DNA of 64,000 bases. Source: Sorghum bicolor. Taxonomy: Eukaryota > Streptophyta > Magnoliopsida > Poales > Poaceae. The translations under genes and the position numbers were made by a program. The notes beneath the pieces are model-generated. The model did no database searches and was not told the DNA's origin. It saw only the letters and a program-made list of their open reading frames with translations. Positions 1 to 9,832 of this stretch are shown piece by piece. The first letter of the stretch is position 1, and every line of letters begins with the position of its first letter. The stretch lies in contig NC_012871.2 of assembly GCF_000003195.3 (NCBI RefSeq), positions 17,800,658-17,864,657 of the forward strand, given 5' to 3'.

Positions 1-1
1 G

Positions 2-3000
2 ACTCTTCCTCCCAACTGGTGGGGTTATGGTATGCCTCCAGAGTTGACGCCGGGAACGTCACAAATAACTGACATGAGGGGCAAAACTCCTATGACCTCG
101 GCACCTCCCAATGCGCCGGTGAACCAGAGTCCTCGGTATACCACAACTACTACTGCAAGGCCTCACACTGGAAATCCTCAAGATTCAATGTTCCAGATGC
201 CCAACGCATCGGCAGAGTCAATGCTGATGCAACAGAGGTCTATGGCCCAGTCGGGGTATGTCAATTCAACGACGGTACCCAATTACCAATCATCGGCAAC
301 ACCTATGCCGATGAACGCTAATAATGGATGGCTTGGACCGCAAGCCTTTCCACAATCGCCCCATCAGGGTTATCAGACTGCAGGGTTCCAGCAAGGGCAA
401 GTCTATCCCGGGTTCCAAGGTCAGGGGATTCCCAACCAGCCAATAAATTTTGGACAGCAACTCGGAGGACAGCCAATCGGTGGACAGCAGTTTGGTGGTC
501 CGCAGATTGGAGGACAGGTGACCAACACAATGTTACATACAGGTCACGTCCCGAATAGACACGTGGAGGTTCGCCACCAAATGCCGGATCCGCAGCCGCC
601 TCATCGGCAGGATGCCGATGCGTATTGGGCCGATAAGATTGCTGAAGTAATGAGGGAACAATTTGGGATAAAACCCAAAGTCAACACTTACTCTTATCGG
701 ACACCGTATCCTCCCGCGTACGATTTGATCCCGCTTCCACATCGGTACAAGGTATCGGATTTTACAAAGTTTTCCGGACAGGACGATACGTCAACCATGG
801 AGCATGTCAACAGGTTCATTATTCAATGTGGAGAGGCTGGTAACAGGGACGAATTGAGGGTTCGTCTATTTTCATCATCATTGTCCGGATCGGCCTTTAC
901 TTGGTTCATATCGTTACCTCCCAACTCAGTAATTACTTGGGCCGATCTAGAGAAGCAGTTCCACAAATACTTCTTCTCGGGGGTTCATGAGAAGAAGATC
1001 ACCGACTTGGTCAAGTTGAGGCAACGTAATGATGAGTCGGTTGAGGGATTTGTGCAGAGGATACGAGAGGTCAAGAATAAATGCTATAGCCTGGTTCTGG
1101 ATGATCGGCAGCTAGCCGACTTGGCTTTCCAGGGTTTGTTACCACATATCAGGGATAAGTATGCCTCTCAGGAGTTCAAAAGTTTAAGTCATTTGGTGCA
1201 GAGGATTTCCGACCAAGACATCAAGCCTTTCGAGCCTAAAAGAGTATGGAATAAGAAAGTTTCATTTGTCGATGAAGCAACAAGCTCAGATTCTGATGAA
1301 GAACCAGTAATCGGCTTGGCAGAGTGGGTAAAAAACAAGAAGCCGATGTCTTGTCCTTTTGGGCAGAAGGAACCAGAGAAGTTTGCCTTTGACACCGCCA
1401 AGGCCGATAGAATATTCGACTTTTTACTCCAGGAAGGTCAAATCAAACTGTCACCTAATCATGTGATCCCATCGGCAGAAGAGTTGAAGAAGATGAGATA
1501 TTGCAAGTGGCATAATGCAACTTCACATGACACTAACGAGTGCAAAGTGTTCAGACAGCAGCTGCAATCGGCTATAGAGTCAGGGAGAATCAAGTTTGAC
1601 AGTTCAAAAGCCCAGAAGCCGATGAAGATAGACCAGCATCCTTTCCCGACAAACATGTTGGATGCTAAGGGGAAGGCTAAGGTCTTGACGTCGGAGACAG
1701 CTGAGAAAAGTGCATCGGTAGATCCTCAGCATCAAGTCACTACCGCCGATGCAAGAAGTAAGGGCTTGGTCCAGGAAGGAGTTAGTTCAGGAAGACTTCC
1801 TCGATCTGGTATCGTCATAACTCATAGAAGGCCTCGAGAAAATTGGCAACAACGGGAAGATCGGTATCGGCGCCAGCAGGAAGATTATCGACGGGAAGAA
1901 GAAAGACGCCGACAGGAGTGGAATCGGCACAGGGATCATTGGAACTGTCCATTCTTCATCCATTGTTGGGAGGAAAATATCAAGCTTCCTACTGTCAGAG
2001 ACTGCCCTGAGTGCAACGGTTATGATCGGTACGATAGAACCGATCGGCGTTATCATGATGATGAACGGCGATTTAATGGGCCAATCAGAGGAAGGACGTC
2101 AGTTCATGATCGGCTGGGGGGCAGGCTTAGCGCTCACGATCGACTTAGTGACCGTGGCCAGTATTTTCCCAGGAACCAAGAAGAGCTCGAGGAAATGGCT
2201 GATGCGCGGGTTCCCGATGAATTCATATTTTGCAGGGATGCTAACACGCATCGTATGGAGTCAAGGGAGAACCGACGCCCGACGGCAAGGCAAAGGCCAC
2301 TTCCTCCATGGTGCCCTCGGGGATTAACCAAGACACAGAAAAGGAGATTGCAACGAGAAAGGCAAGAGGAGCTAAACAAGGGAGAGAGCTCTGAAAGTCA
2401 GCAGCCGTTGGACACTAAGAGGGAAGGTCCATCGGCAGGCGTCAACATGGTCTTCATGTTGCCAATGGAGTTTCTTGCACCAGCCAGTGACGATGAGTTA
2501 GAATTTTCTGATCAGATAGCTCAGTTGGCACTAGATCCGATGACGGCTATCTTTGAGAAACCTGCCGATGACGAGAGGCAGCATCTTAAAGCTTTGTTCC
2601 TCAAAGGAAGGGTTGATGGGCAGCCAATGACCAAGATCCTAGTTGATGGTGGGGCTGCTATTAATATTATGCCATATGCAGTATATCGGAAGCTTGGGAA
2701 AGGGGATCAAGATTTGACCAAGACCGATATGATGCTCAAAGACTTTGAAGGAAACGTGTCTCCAGTCAAGGGGGCGATATGTGCAGAGTTGACCATCGGC
2801 AGCAAAACCTTGCCGACAACCTTTTTCGTGATCAGCGGAAAAGGTGCTTACAACTTATTATTGGGAAGAGATTGGATTCATGCCAATTGTTGTATCCCAT
2901 CTACAATGCATCAGTGCTTGGTCCAGTGGGTAGGTGACAAGATTGAGATTGTCCCAGGAGATTCTTCTTATGTTATCGCATCGGCAGAGGCGGATACTTA

Positions 3001-3109
3001 CGAAAGGACTAGGTGTATTTCAGGAGAAGTTTGGGAGAAAGATTTTCTCAAAGTTGCCGATTATGAGATTCCACCGATCCAAGCAGTCGGTTCTGACGAC
3101 GGTTTTTAA
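2..3109 (+). CDS. gag-pro: Tat-1 gag-protease polyprotein (5' partial)
   Basis: The frame is open to the left edge, so the first ATG at 32 is not the true start. In Tat-2 the same protein begins about 200 residues earlier. Counting from the ATG at 32, the retrotransposon Gag core is near residues 245-370 (FTKFSGQDDTSTMEHVNRF...ITWADLEKQFHKYFF). A Cys/His knuckle-like motif, CKWHNATSHDTNEC, follows near 490, then a long Arg-rich segment around 600-700. The aspartic protease motif ILVDGGAAINIMPY is near 870. Gag builds the cytoplasmic particle and the protease cleaves the polyprotein. The N-terminal 200 residues are Gln/Gly/Pro rich. The stop TAA overlaps the ATG of the pol frame by one base. 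No internal stop is seen. Confidence 0.9.
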   Translation, partial: TLPPNWWGYGMPPELTPGTSQITDMRGKTPMTSAPPNAPVNQSPRYTTTTTARPHTGNPQDSMFQMPNASAESMLMQQRSMAQSGYVNSTTVPNYQSSATPMPMNANNGWLGPQAFPQSPHQGYQTAGFQQGQVYPGFQGQGIPNQPINFGQQLGGQPIGGQQFGGPQIGGQVTNTMLHTGHVPNRHVEVRHQMPDPQPPHRQDADAYWADKIAEVMREQFGIKPKVNTYSYRTPYPPAYDLIPLPHRYKVSDFTKFSGQDDTSTMEHVNRFIIQCGEAGNRDELRVRLFSSSLSGSAFTWFISLPPNSVITWADLEKQFHKYFFSGVHEKKITDLVKLRQRNDESVEGFVQRIREVKNKCYSLVLDDRQLADLAFQGLLPHIRDKYASQEFKSLSHLVQRISDQDIKPFEPKRVWNKKVSFVDEATSSDSDEEPVIGLAEWVKNKKPMSCPFGQKEPEKFAFDTAKADRIFDFLLQEGQIKLSPNHVIPSAEELKKMRYCKWHNATSHDTNECKVFRQQLQSAIESGRIKFDSSKAQKPMKIDQHPFPTNMLDAKGKAKVLTSETAEKSASVDPQHQVTTADARSKGLVQEGVSSGRLPRSGIVITHRRPRENWQQREDRYRRQQEDYRREEERRRQEWNRHRDHWNCPFFIHCWEENIKLPTVRDCPECNGYDRYDRTDRRYHDDERRFNGPIRGRTSVHDRLGGRLSAHDRLSDRGQYFPRNQEELEEMADARVPDEFIFCRDANTHRMESRENRRPTARQRPLPPWCPRGLTKTQKRRLQRERQEELNKGESSESQQPLDTKREGPSAGVNMVFMLPMEFLAPASDDELEFSDQIAQLALDPMTAIFEKPADDERQHLKALFLKGRVDGQPMTKILVDGGAAINIMPYAVYRKLGKGDQDLTKTDMMLKDFEGNVSPVKGAICAELTIGSKTLPTTFFVISGKGAYNLLLGRDWIHANCCIPSTMHQCLVQWVGDKIEIVPGDSSYVIASAEADTYERTRCISGEVWEKDFLKVADYEIPPIQAVGSDDGF

Positions 3110-3111
3110 TG
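3107..3111 (+). other. gag-pro/pol stop-start overlap (TAATG)
   Basis: The gag-pro stop TAA (3107-3109) shares its last A with the ATG (3109-3111) that opens the RT frame. It lies directly after GGTTTTT. The same GGTTTTTAATGG occurs in Tat-2 at about 46296-46307 on the minus strand. Either reinitiation at TAATG or a -1 slip on the T run could produce Pol. The choice is inference. Confidence 0.7.
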
Positions 3112-4389
3112 GATAGATTCGCCGATGATGGAAAATTGGGCCAGGGATTCACATCGGCCGATGATTTGATAGAAGTAGATATAGGTAGTGGTGATAAGCC
3201 TAGGCCTACTTTTATTAGTGCTAGATTAGATCCTGAGTGTAAACGGCAGTTAACTAGTTTGTTAAAGGAATATAAAGATTGCTTTGCTTGGGATTATACA
3301 GAGATGCCTGGTTTAGACCGATCAATTGTTGAACATCGGTTACCCATCAAGTCTGGATTTCGGCCACATCAGCAACCAGCCCGCCGATGTAATCCTAACA
3401 TTCTACCTGATATTAAGGCCGAAATCACTAAACTTATTGAAGCTAAGTTTATTCGGCAGTGTCGGTATGCCGAATGGATTTCCAATGTTGTTCCGGTTTA
3501 CAAAAAGAATGGGAAGCTTCGGGTGTGCATTGATTTCAGGAATCTCAATAAAGCTACGCCGATGGATGGATACCCAATGCCTGTCGCCGATCTGCTGGTT
3601 GATGCTGCGGCTGGTCATCGGGTCATCAGCTTTATGGATGGTAATGCAGGATACAATCAAATATTCATGGCAGAAGAGGATATTCCAAAAACCGCATTCA
3701 GATGTCCTGGTCATGTTGGGTTATTTGAATGGATAGTCATGACTTTTGGGTTGAAGAATGCTGGTGCTACTTATCAAAGGGCTATGAATTTTATATTTCA
3801 TGAGTTCATCGGCAAGCTCGTGGAAATTTATATTGATGATGTGGTGGTTAAGTCCGGGGATTTCTCAAAGCATCTTGCCGATTTACCGAAAGTGCTAGAA
3901 TGCACGAGGAAGCATGGGTTAAAAATGAATCCCAACAAGTGTGCATTTGGTGTATCGGCAGGGCAGTTTCTTGGTTTCATGGTACATCAGAGGGGTATTG
4001 AAATTAGTCGAAGATCCATTGACGCCATCAATAAAATAGTGGCCCCTACCAACAAAACCGAACTCCAATCATTGATCGGCAAGGTAAATTTTATTAGGAG
4101 ATTTATATCGAATCTGTCTGGTAGGATTCGTGCTTTCAGTCCTCTTCTCAAGTTGAAAGCCGATCAAGAGTTTATTTGGGGGGAAGAACAGCAGTTGGCT
4201 CTGGAAGAAATCAAGAAGTATCTAGTAAATCCTCCAGTTCTAGTTCCACCTCAACAAGGGAAGCCCTTCAGATTGTATTTATCTACCGATGGATCGGTTG
4301 TCGGTTCAGCTTTAGTTCAAGAATTTGAAGGGAAAGAGAGGGTAATTTATTATTTGAGTAGGAGGTTGATTGATGCTGAAACCAGATGA
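3109..4389 (+). CDS. pol: Tat-1 reverse transcriptase with truncated RNase H
   Basis: This 426-residue frame holds a Ty3/gypsy reverse transcriptase: CIDFRNLNKATPMDGYPMP near 140, FMDGNAGYNQIFMAEEDIPKTAFR near 180, and the catalytic YIDD motif near 240. The thumb and the start of the usual gypsy RNase H follow (RLYLSTDGSVVGSALVQEF, with VIYYLSRRLIDAETR at the end). RT copies the element RNA into cDNA inside the particle. Compared with Tat-2, 98 bp are missing directly after ETR. This cuts out the RNase H segment that reads YSAIEKLCLCLYFSC in Tat-2 and shifts the frame, so Pol is not continuous with the downstream integrase frame. Confidence 0.9.
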   Translation: MDRFADDGKLGQGFTSADDLIEVDIGSGDKPRPTFISARLDPECKRQLTSLLKEYKDCFAWDYTEMPGLDRSIVEHRLPIKSGFRPHQQPARRCNPNILPDIKAEITKLIEAKFIRQCRYAEWISNVVPVYKKNGKLRVCIDFRNLNKATPMDGYPMPVADLLVDAAAGHRVISFMDGNAGYNQIFMAEEDIPKTAFRCPGHVGLFEWIVMTFGLKNAGATYQRAMNFIFHEFIGKLVEIYIDDVVVKSGDFSKHLADLPKVLECTRKHGLKMNPNKCAFGVSAGQFLGFMVHQRGIEISRRSIDAINKIVAPTNKTELQSLIGKVNFIRRFISNLSGRIRAFSPLLKLKADQEFIWGEEQQLALEEIKKYLVNPPVLVPPQQGKPFRLYLSTDGSVVGSALVQEFEGKERVIYYLSRRLIDAETR

Positions 4390-6244
4390 TGTGGTCCGAT
4401 ACATGCTATCTATGCCGATTATGAGTGGTAGGATCGGTAAATGGATTTTAGCGTTGTCGGAGTTCGATTTGCGTTACGAATCGGCTAAGGCAGTCAAAGG
4501 ACAGATTATGGCTGATTTTGTGACTCAGCATTGCGGTCTAGTGGGAACCTTGGAAATTGTACCCTGGACGCTCTTCTTTGATGGATCTACCTGTGACCGG
4601 GGGGCAGGAATCGGCATTGTATTAGTTTCCCCTAAGGGGAGGAAGTATGAGTTTTCCTTGCCGATTGTTGCCACATCAACAAATAATCAGGCTGAGTATC
4701 AGGCTCTAATCAAAGGATTGGAGTTGTTAAGAGAAGTTCGTGCTGATGCTGTTGAAATATTCGGGGATTCTATGTTGGTTATAAATCAATTGGCCGGAAG
4801 CTATGAATGCCGAAGTGAAGTTCTCATAACTTATTTCGAGAGAAGTATGCAACTGTTAAAGGAATTCAAGGATTTCCGATTGGAGCATGTTCCCCGATTG
4901 CATAATGAAGACGCTAATCGGTTAGCGCAGCATGCCTCGGGATATCAGCCAATGATTAGTGCGCCATCGGTAGTCGGTGCCGATGATTGGAGGAAAGAAA
5001 TTATTGATTATCTAAGAGATCCATCCAAAAAAGTCGAAAGACGGGTTCGATTTCAAGCAACCAAGTATGTGCTCCTTGAAAATGAATTGTATTATCGAAC
5101 TATCGACGGAATTCTTCTCCGATGCTTGGGTTCTGATGAAGCTAGAAGTTTGATGGGGGAAATCCATGAAGGAGTGTGTGGAGCGCATCAGTCAGCTTTT
5201 AAGATGAAGTGGATGATTCGAAGGAATGGATATTTTTGGCCAACCATACTCGAGGATTGTTTTAAGTATTTCAAAGGGTGTCAAGGTTGTCAAAAGTTTG
5301 GAAACATTCAAAGAGCACCCGCATCGGCTATGAATCCTATCATAAGGCCTTGGCCGTTCCGGGGATGGGCTATCGATCTGATTGGCCAGATTTGTCCACC
5401 GTCTAGCAAAGGGCATAAGTTTATTCTAGTTGCCACTGATTATTTCACTAAGTGGGTTGAAGCTATTCCTTTGAAGAAGGTCACATCGGCCAATATGATT
5501 GATTTCGTAAAGGAGCATATTATTTACCGATTTGGGATCCCTCAAACGATTACTACCGATCAGGGCACTATGTTCACATCAGGGGAGTTTGATGAATTCG
5601 CAATCGGTATGGGGATTAAAGTGTTGAATTCTTCTCCTTATTATGCTCAAGCCAATGGGCAGGCCGAGGCATCTAACAAAGGAATTATCAAGCTTATTAA
5701 ACGAAAGATTGAAGAAAATCCTAAGCGGTGGCATACATTATTAAATGAAGCATTGTGGTCTTATCGGATGGCTTGTCATGGATCAACCAAGGTGTCACCT
5801 TATCCATTGGTGTATGGACATGATGCGGTGTTGCCTTGGGAAATTAAGGCTGGATCTAGGCGATTATCTTTTCAAGATCAATTAACTGCCGATGATTATG
5901 CCACTTTGATGACCGATGAATTGGATGATCTAGCAGGGCATCGGTTAAAAGCTTTAATGAGTATAGAAGAAAATAAGAAGAGAGTTGCTAGATGGTATGA
6001 TAAGAAAGTGAAGGCTAAGGAGTTTGCCGATGGGGATTTGGTATGGAAGTTAATTTTGCCAGTTGGGACTAAAAGTTCGAAGTTTGGAAAATGGTCTCCT
6101 AATTGGGAAGGTCCTTATCGGATAAGTCGATCGGCTCCTGGTAATGCTTATATTCTAGAAACTCTCAAAGGAGTTGAATTTCCCAGAGCATTAAATGGCA
6201 AATATTTAAAGAAGTACTACCCCAGTATATGGGTCGACGCATAA
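4370..6244 (+). CDS. pol: Tat-1 archaeal-type RNase H and integrase
   Basis: This is the Pol C-terminal half, in a new frame after the 98-bp deletion. The ATG at 4370 is only the first ATG of the frame; homology starts at about 4385. Residues 66-190 are a second RNase H of the archaeal type found in Tat elements, with D71, E109, D133 and D181 in the expected places. The integrase zinc finger has H266, H273, C304 and C307. The catalytic core shows D336, D397 and E433, with 35 residues between the last two (the D,D35E pattern). The C-terminal domain runs to the stop at 6242. Integrase inserts the cDNA in the nucleus. All catalytic residues are present, so only the upstream deletion disables this copy. 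Confidence 0.9.
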   Translation: MMLKPDDVVRYMLSMPIMSGRIGKWILALSEFDLRYESAKAVKGQIMADFVTQHCGLVGTLEIVPWTLFFDGSTCDRGAGIGIVLVSPKGRKYEFSLPIVATSTNNQAEYQALIKGLELLREVRADAVEIFGDSMLVINQLAGSYECRSEVLITYFERSMQLLKEFKDFRLEHVPRLHNEDANRLAQHASGYQPMISAPSVVGADDWRKEIIDYLRDPSKKVERRVRFQATKYVLLENELYYRTIDGILLRCLGSDEARSLMGEIHEGVCGAHQSAFKMKWMIRRNGYFWPTILEDCFKYFKGCQGCQKFGNIQRAPASAMNPIIRPWPFRGWAIDLIGQICPPSSKGHKFILVATDYFTKWVEAIPLKKVTSANMIDFVKEHIIYRFGIPQTITTDQGTMFTSGEFDEFAIGMGIKVLNSSPYYAQANGQAEASNKGIIKLIKRKIEENPKRWHTLLNEALWSYRMACHGSTKVSPYPLVYGHDAVLPWEIKAGSRRLSFQDQLTADDYATLMTDELDDLAGHRLKALMSIEENKKRVARWYDKKVKAKEFADGDLVWKLILPVGTKSSKFGKWSPNWEGPYRISRSAPGNAYILETLKGVEFPRALNGKYLKKYYPSIWVDA

Positions 6245-6389
6245 AAGTTTAAGTGCCGATAACACTCCTATCGGCTGGATTTAAATGTTCAGGGGCAGAC
6301 TTAATGTTTCAAAAGATGCCGATAACAGTCTTATCGGCTAGACTAAAAGTTAAAAGCGGAAAAACAAAGGTGTGTCGCCGATGAAAGCT

Positions 6390-7085
6390 TCAGATGTTCA
6401 GCAGCGCTTGGATTGCTGATATGGCGCGCAGCCGAATCTGATTGGCTGTTTCTATCTCTTTGATATCAGCATCGGCAGAACCTTCGATCGGCTTCAGCTT
6501 CCTCTTCAGCTGCAGCGCTTTGCGACCATGGACGTTTCGTTCTTGTTCAAGGTGCTTGATGGTCTCCGGCAGTTGACTCTCTTCTTGCTGGGCTTGGGAC
6601 AGGGCGTCCTCTACTTGCTTGAGTTCGGCCAGTAGAGCTTCTCTTTTTGCCGATAGATCAGACACTTTCTGCTTCAGTGCATCACCTGAGGACTTTAAGG
6701 TGCCGATGTTCTTATGTTTCTCATCGGCTAAGAGTTTTTCTTTCATCATCTCCTCAGAAAGCTGGATTTGAGCAGCTCTATCGGCAAGGCGTTGAGTGGC
6801 TCTCTGGTACTGTAGCTGGCGGCTTTCTAGGTGTGCAGCGTGGAAGAGTGTTTCTTCAGCACCGGCAGGAATTTGGCCTCTAAGGGTCTTGAACAGGGCT
6901 TTGGCTGGGTCAGAATCATTGACCAGTTGAGTTGTGTCTTGATGAAGTATGGCCGATAGCTCTTCCAACCTAGCTCTGGTTTCTGCCGATACAGTTCCAA
7001 CTGCCCGAGAGGAGCTTGCTTCCTCGCCTTCTTCTTCGAAGATATCAATGGCGAAGGAGAATAAGCTGTTGGGAGAATCTTGTTC
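6390..7085 (-). CDS. Antisense gene exon 6: coiled-coil C-terminus
   Basis: The last exon starts at the acceptor TTTTCAG (7086) and runs to the stop at 6390-6392. Its protein is rich in Glu, Lys, Gln and Leu with heptad-like spacing, for example EEMMKEKLLADEKHKNIG, KREALLAELKQVEDALSQ and LEQERNVHGRKALQLKRK. This predicts a long coiled coil of about 150 residues and so possible dimerisation. Exon 5 (7284-7163) precedes it across a short intron. The homologous exon in Tat-2 is 42245-42921 but has frameshifts. Nothing identifies an enzymatic role. Confidence 0.6.
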   Translation of the reverse strand, partial: EQDSPNSLFSFAIDIFEEEGEEASSSRAVGTVSAETRARLEELSAILHQDTTQLVNDSDPAKALFKTLRGQIPAGAEETLFHAAHLESRQLQYQRATQRLADRAAQIQLSEEMMKEKLLADEKHKNIGTLKSSGDALKQKVSDLSAKREALLAELKQVEDALSQAQQEESQLPETIKHLEQERNVHGRKALQLKRKLKPIEGSADADIKEIETANQIRLRAISAIQALLNI

Positions 7086-7162
7086 CTGAAAATGAAGATG
7101 AAATAAGTCAGTTTTATGGTCAAAACTTCGGTAAATAATGCTGGCGGTAAACAGTGACTTAC

Positions 7163-7284
7163 TTGCTTCAAGGCGATCTCTTGCCTTGGACTGGGAGGTG
7201 CTGACGGAGCTGCGGACTGACCGGCCAAAGATGCCGATGGGACTACAGGTTGATCGGCTAAGGTTGCCGATGGGACGATATCGA
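7163..7284 (-). CDS. Antisense gene exon 5
   Basis: This 122-bp exon lies between the acceptor CTTTCAG at 7291-7285 and the donor GTAAGT at 7162-7157. It encodes a short Ala/Pro/Ser segment ending RQEIALKQ. In Tat-2 the exon is 42081-42169, 33 bp (11 codons) shorter, with the same ends. Confidence 0.6.
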
Positions 7285-7360
7285 CTGAAAGAAGACAAGA
7301 AAGGTTATGAGACTAAATAAGAATAAGTTCATCGGTAACGATATTGTTAAAGTATGTTAC

Positions 7361-7724
7361 CTGGAGGAAGGACAACAATTGTTTGAATCGGGAGAACTGC
7401 CGATGGTATAATTGGACCCACCGGGCCAGTTGTTTGTTCACCCGTGTCAGCTGATGTACCTTCTGTTTGAGATCCTTCCTGTTGGGGTCCTTCTATCTGT
7501 GGTGCTTCCTACATAGGTGGGGGAGATGGTGCTTGCTGTGGCTGGGCTTCTGGAGAAGAAGGAGAAGACTCCACCGGAATTGGAGATACCGGAGGAGGAG
7601 GGGGAGTTGCTACCTTCTGGCGCTTTGTTCCAGTCTTAGCGCCCGTAGTGCCCTTCCTCTTTGGCTGGCTAGACTGGGTGGCATCGGCACCTTGACATGT
7701 GACCGTTGCCGATGCACTGGTCTG
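7361..7724 (-). CDS. Antisense gene exon 4: Pro-rich segment with premature stop
   Basis: The exon encodes a Ser/Lys-rich start (basic cluster KTGTKRQK), a run PPPPPVSPIPVESSPSSP, and a Gln/Pro/Glu-rich tail ending at the GTAACA donor (7360). The acceptor is TTGCAG ending at 7725. An in-frame TAG near 7510 truncates it in this copy; Tat-2 reads a sense codon at the matching place. A Pro-rich linker between a PMD and a coiled coil suggests a flexible hinge, which is inference. Confidence 0.6.
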
Positions 7725-7809
7725 CTGCAATGACGAACGAGGGTTTATGAGTATAAATGAAGCCGATATAAAGATAGTCAGCGTAAAAGATGAAGATTTG
7801 ACTAATTGC

Positions 7810-8010
7810 CTTGAAAGCCCGCGCCAGAGTGGGATCAGCTACCGTTGGTGATGTCTGGGTTCTCCTGGTCGTAACTTTCCTGAGGCGTACACCCCGATGC
7901 ACGATGGAAGCCAGAGTGGGAGCATTGTGGCCGATTGAGGAAATCGGGCCTGATGGAAATAAGTCGATCGGCTTGCCACTCCTGCTAACCGATGAAGGGA
8001 TGTTATCAAC
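7810..8010 (-). CDS. Antisense gene exon 3
   Basis: This 201-bp exon codes for a basic linker (VDNIPSSVSRSGKPIDLFPS... to LARAFK). The acceptor TTTTTGCAG is at 8019-8011. The exon ends CTTTCAAG at 7810, and the next bases are GC rather than GT. The same exon in Tat-2 (41349-41549) is exactly 201 bp and ends with a GT donor. Either a GC donor is used here or the site is mutated. Confidence 0.65.
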
Positions 8011-8086
8011 CTGCAAAAAGAATATAAGGATAAGCTACCGGTAGAAGTAATCTTGAGAAAATGAAACATCGGTTTGAGTTACTTAC

Positions 8087-9544
8087 AGTATCATCGGGAA
8101 TTTCGTATTCGGGGTCAATCATGCCGCGGTATGAAAGTGCCGATTTGCAGAATAGATGCTCTTTCCATTCTGCCCACCATAACTTGTATGCCTGAGTGAT
8201 AAAAGCAGCCGGAACCCATTCTGACAGATCTACATCTGTATCGGCGTTTGGTGGTAGTTGGGCTACTCGAGTCCACTCAAGAAGGTTGTTGATGGTTTCT
8301 CTGGGTTTTATCACATCGGCATAAGGAAGTGCAATCGGCAACTGGCCGAAAGCTAACTGGCGAGCTAATGCCGATGGATTGTAAAATTCGTAAGTCTGGG
8401 GAGAGGTTTTTGTGCTGCCGAAGAAATTCACTGGAATGGCTCTGGGAGTCACAATTGCCATCATCGCCTCATTGTCCCTGTCGAGAGCTTCATCAAATGG
8501 ATCGAAGGTCAGAGGGAGCATGCTATCCGGGTCATCATAAGCCAGCCATGGTCGTTCATCTCTGGCCAAACCCTCATACAGAGTCTCGAAGAATCGGCCG
8601 ATCTGATCCGGATTATTTCCTGAACCAGGTAGAACTATGACGGCTTCGCCAAAGTTCAAGGGGGCCCGCGTTGCCGATTCCTCTTCACCCAACACATGGT
8701 TTTCGGCTATATCTCTTGGGAAGTGCTGTGAGAACAAGTTGAAATCAAGGCGCTTATGCAGGTGCAGATTGAGCCACATATTAATAAACCACCAGGGGCC
8801 TCCCAAGTTGCCGATGGATTGGCCAAGCAGGAGTTTCTGGGCTACCTGATGGAGAAGGTGGTAAACAGCGCCAAGCAAGTATCGGCCGAGAGGAAATTGG
8901 CCGCCATTAGCCAGTCTCTCTGCTGCCGATAGATAGACGGAAGTCGGTCCTGCCGATCGACCACAGAATACAAACTTGTCCAGCCACATGTTCAGAAAGG
9001 TGGTTTGCTCCTTTATGGTGACAGGCCCTCTCCCGCGGTACTTCTGAATGTACCCTGACCAACCGCCGATAGCGCGAGTCTCCACTTTGGCACTGGGGGC
9101 AGTATCAAAGAAGTGGGTGCTATCGGCAGAAGATATATCTAGACCAGTGAGCATGGCTACATCGGCAAGGGTAGGAGAAGCAGGGCCATGGCCAAAAACA
9201 AAAGCATTGAGAGTGTCTGACCAAAAGTAGGACGCAGCTATCAGCAGTGATTCGTTTCTGTGCATATCGGCAATGGATAGCCTAATGCATTGGGCTAGCT
9301 TCCTTTCGCCCCACTGGACTTCATAAGAATTGCTGACCCTCAAGAACCAATCTTTCCACCCTATGGTAGGGCTGGGCCAAGAGCGAAAAGAGTCTTTCCA
9401 CAGATCTAAAGAAAAGTTTTCAGCTCTGAAGGGGATCCTATTGGTTTCTGCGTTGATAAGGTTGGTTGGATCTGAATCCCCTAGAGGGCCGAGACATTGA
9501 AGGTGTGGTTGATCGGTGGGGATGACAATTTTATTGGACAACTC
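8087..9544 (-). CDS. Antisense gene exon 2: plant mobile domain (PMD)
   Basis: This exon encodes about 486 residues of the aminotransferase-like plant mobile domain family. The clearest marks are WKDWFLRVSNSYEVQWGERK near residue 62, the family signature FGHGPASPTLADVAMLTGLD near 116-135, and GGPWWFINMWLNLHLHKRLDF near 240. The domain occurs in plant MAIN/MAIL proteins and in transposon-captured copies. Its molecular role in retroelements is not established. The exon is open throughout. Its acceptor is CACTAG at 9550-9545 and its donor is GTAAGT at 8086-8081. Tat-2 carries the same exon at 39812-41270 with near-identical borders. Confidence 0.8.
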
Positions 9545-9832
9545 CTAGTGATTTTGGGGGAATAAAAATACAAAGAAAAAGGAAAAGGAGAATATTCAGT
9601 AAGATGAATCGCGGATGAATAGGAATAAAAATACAAAAGATGAGATGGAGATCTGACCTCAGGGACGACGAAGCCAATGGCCATATTGTCGTGAAGAGGA
9701 CGTTGGAGGGCACCGGAGTTGATGAAGAGGAATGCCTGTCGGAGGTCTTGAAGGTTGTAAATGACGCCGCCACTGGAAATGTAAAGATGGGAAGTAGAAT
9801 GGTGTGATGGGGAAGGAGTACCCAAGAAGGAA

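Noticed and set aside
7467..7733. 88-codon plus-strand frame, Trp/Arg-rich
   Set aside because: It is the mirror of the Pro-rich exon 4 of the antisense gene.
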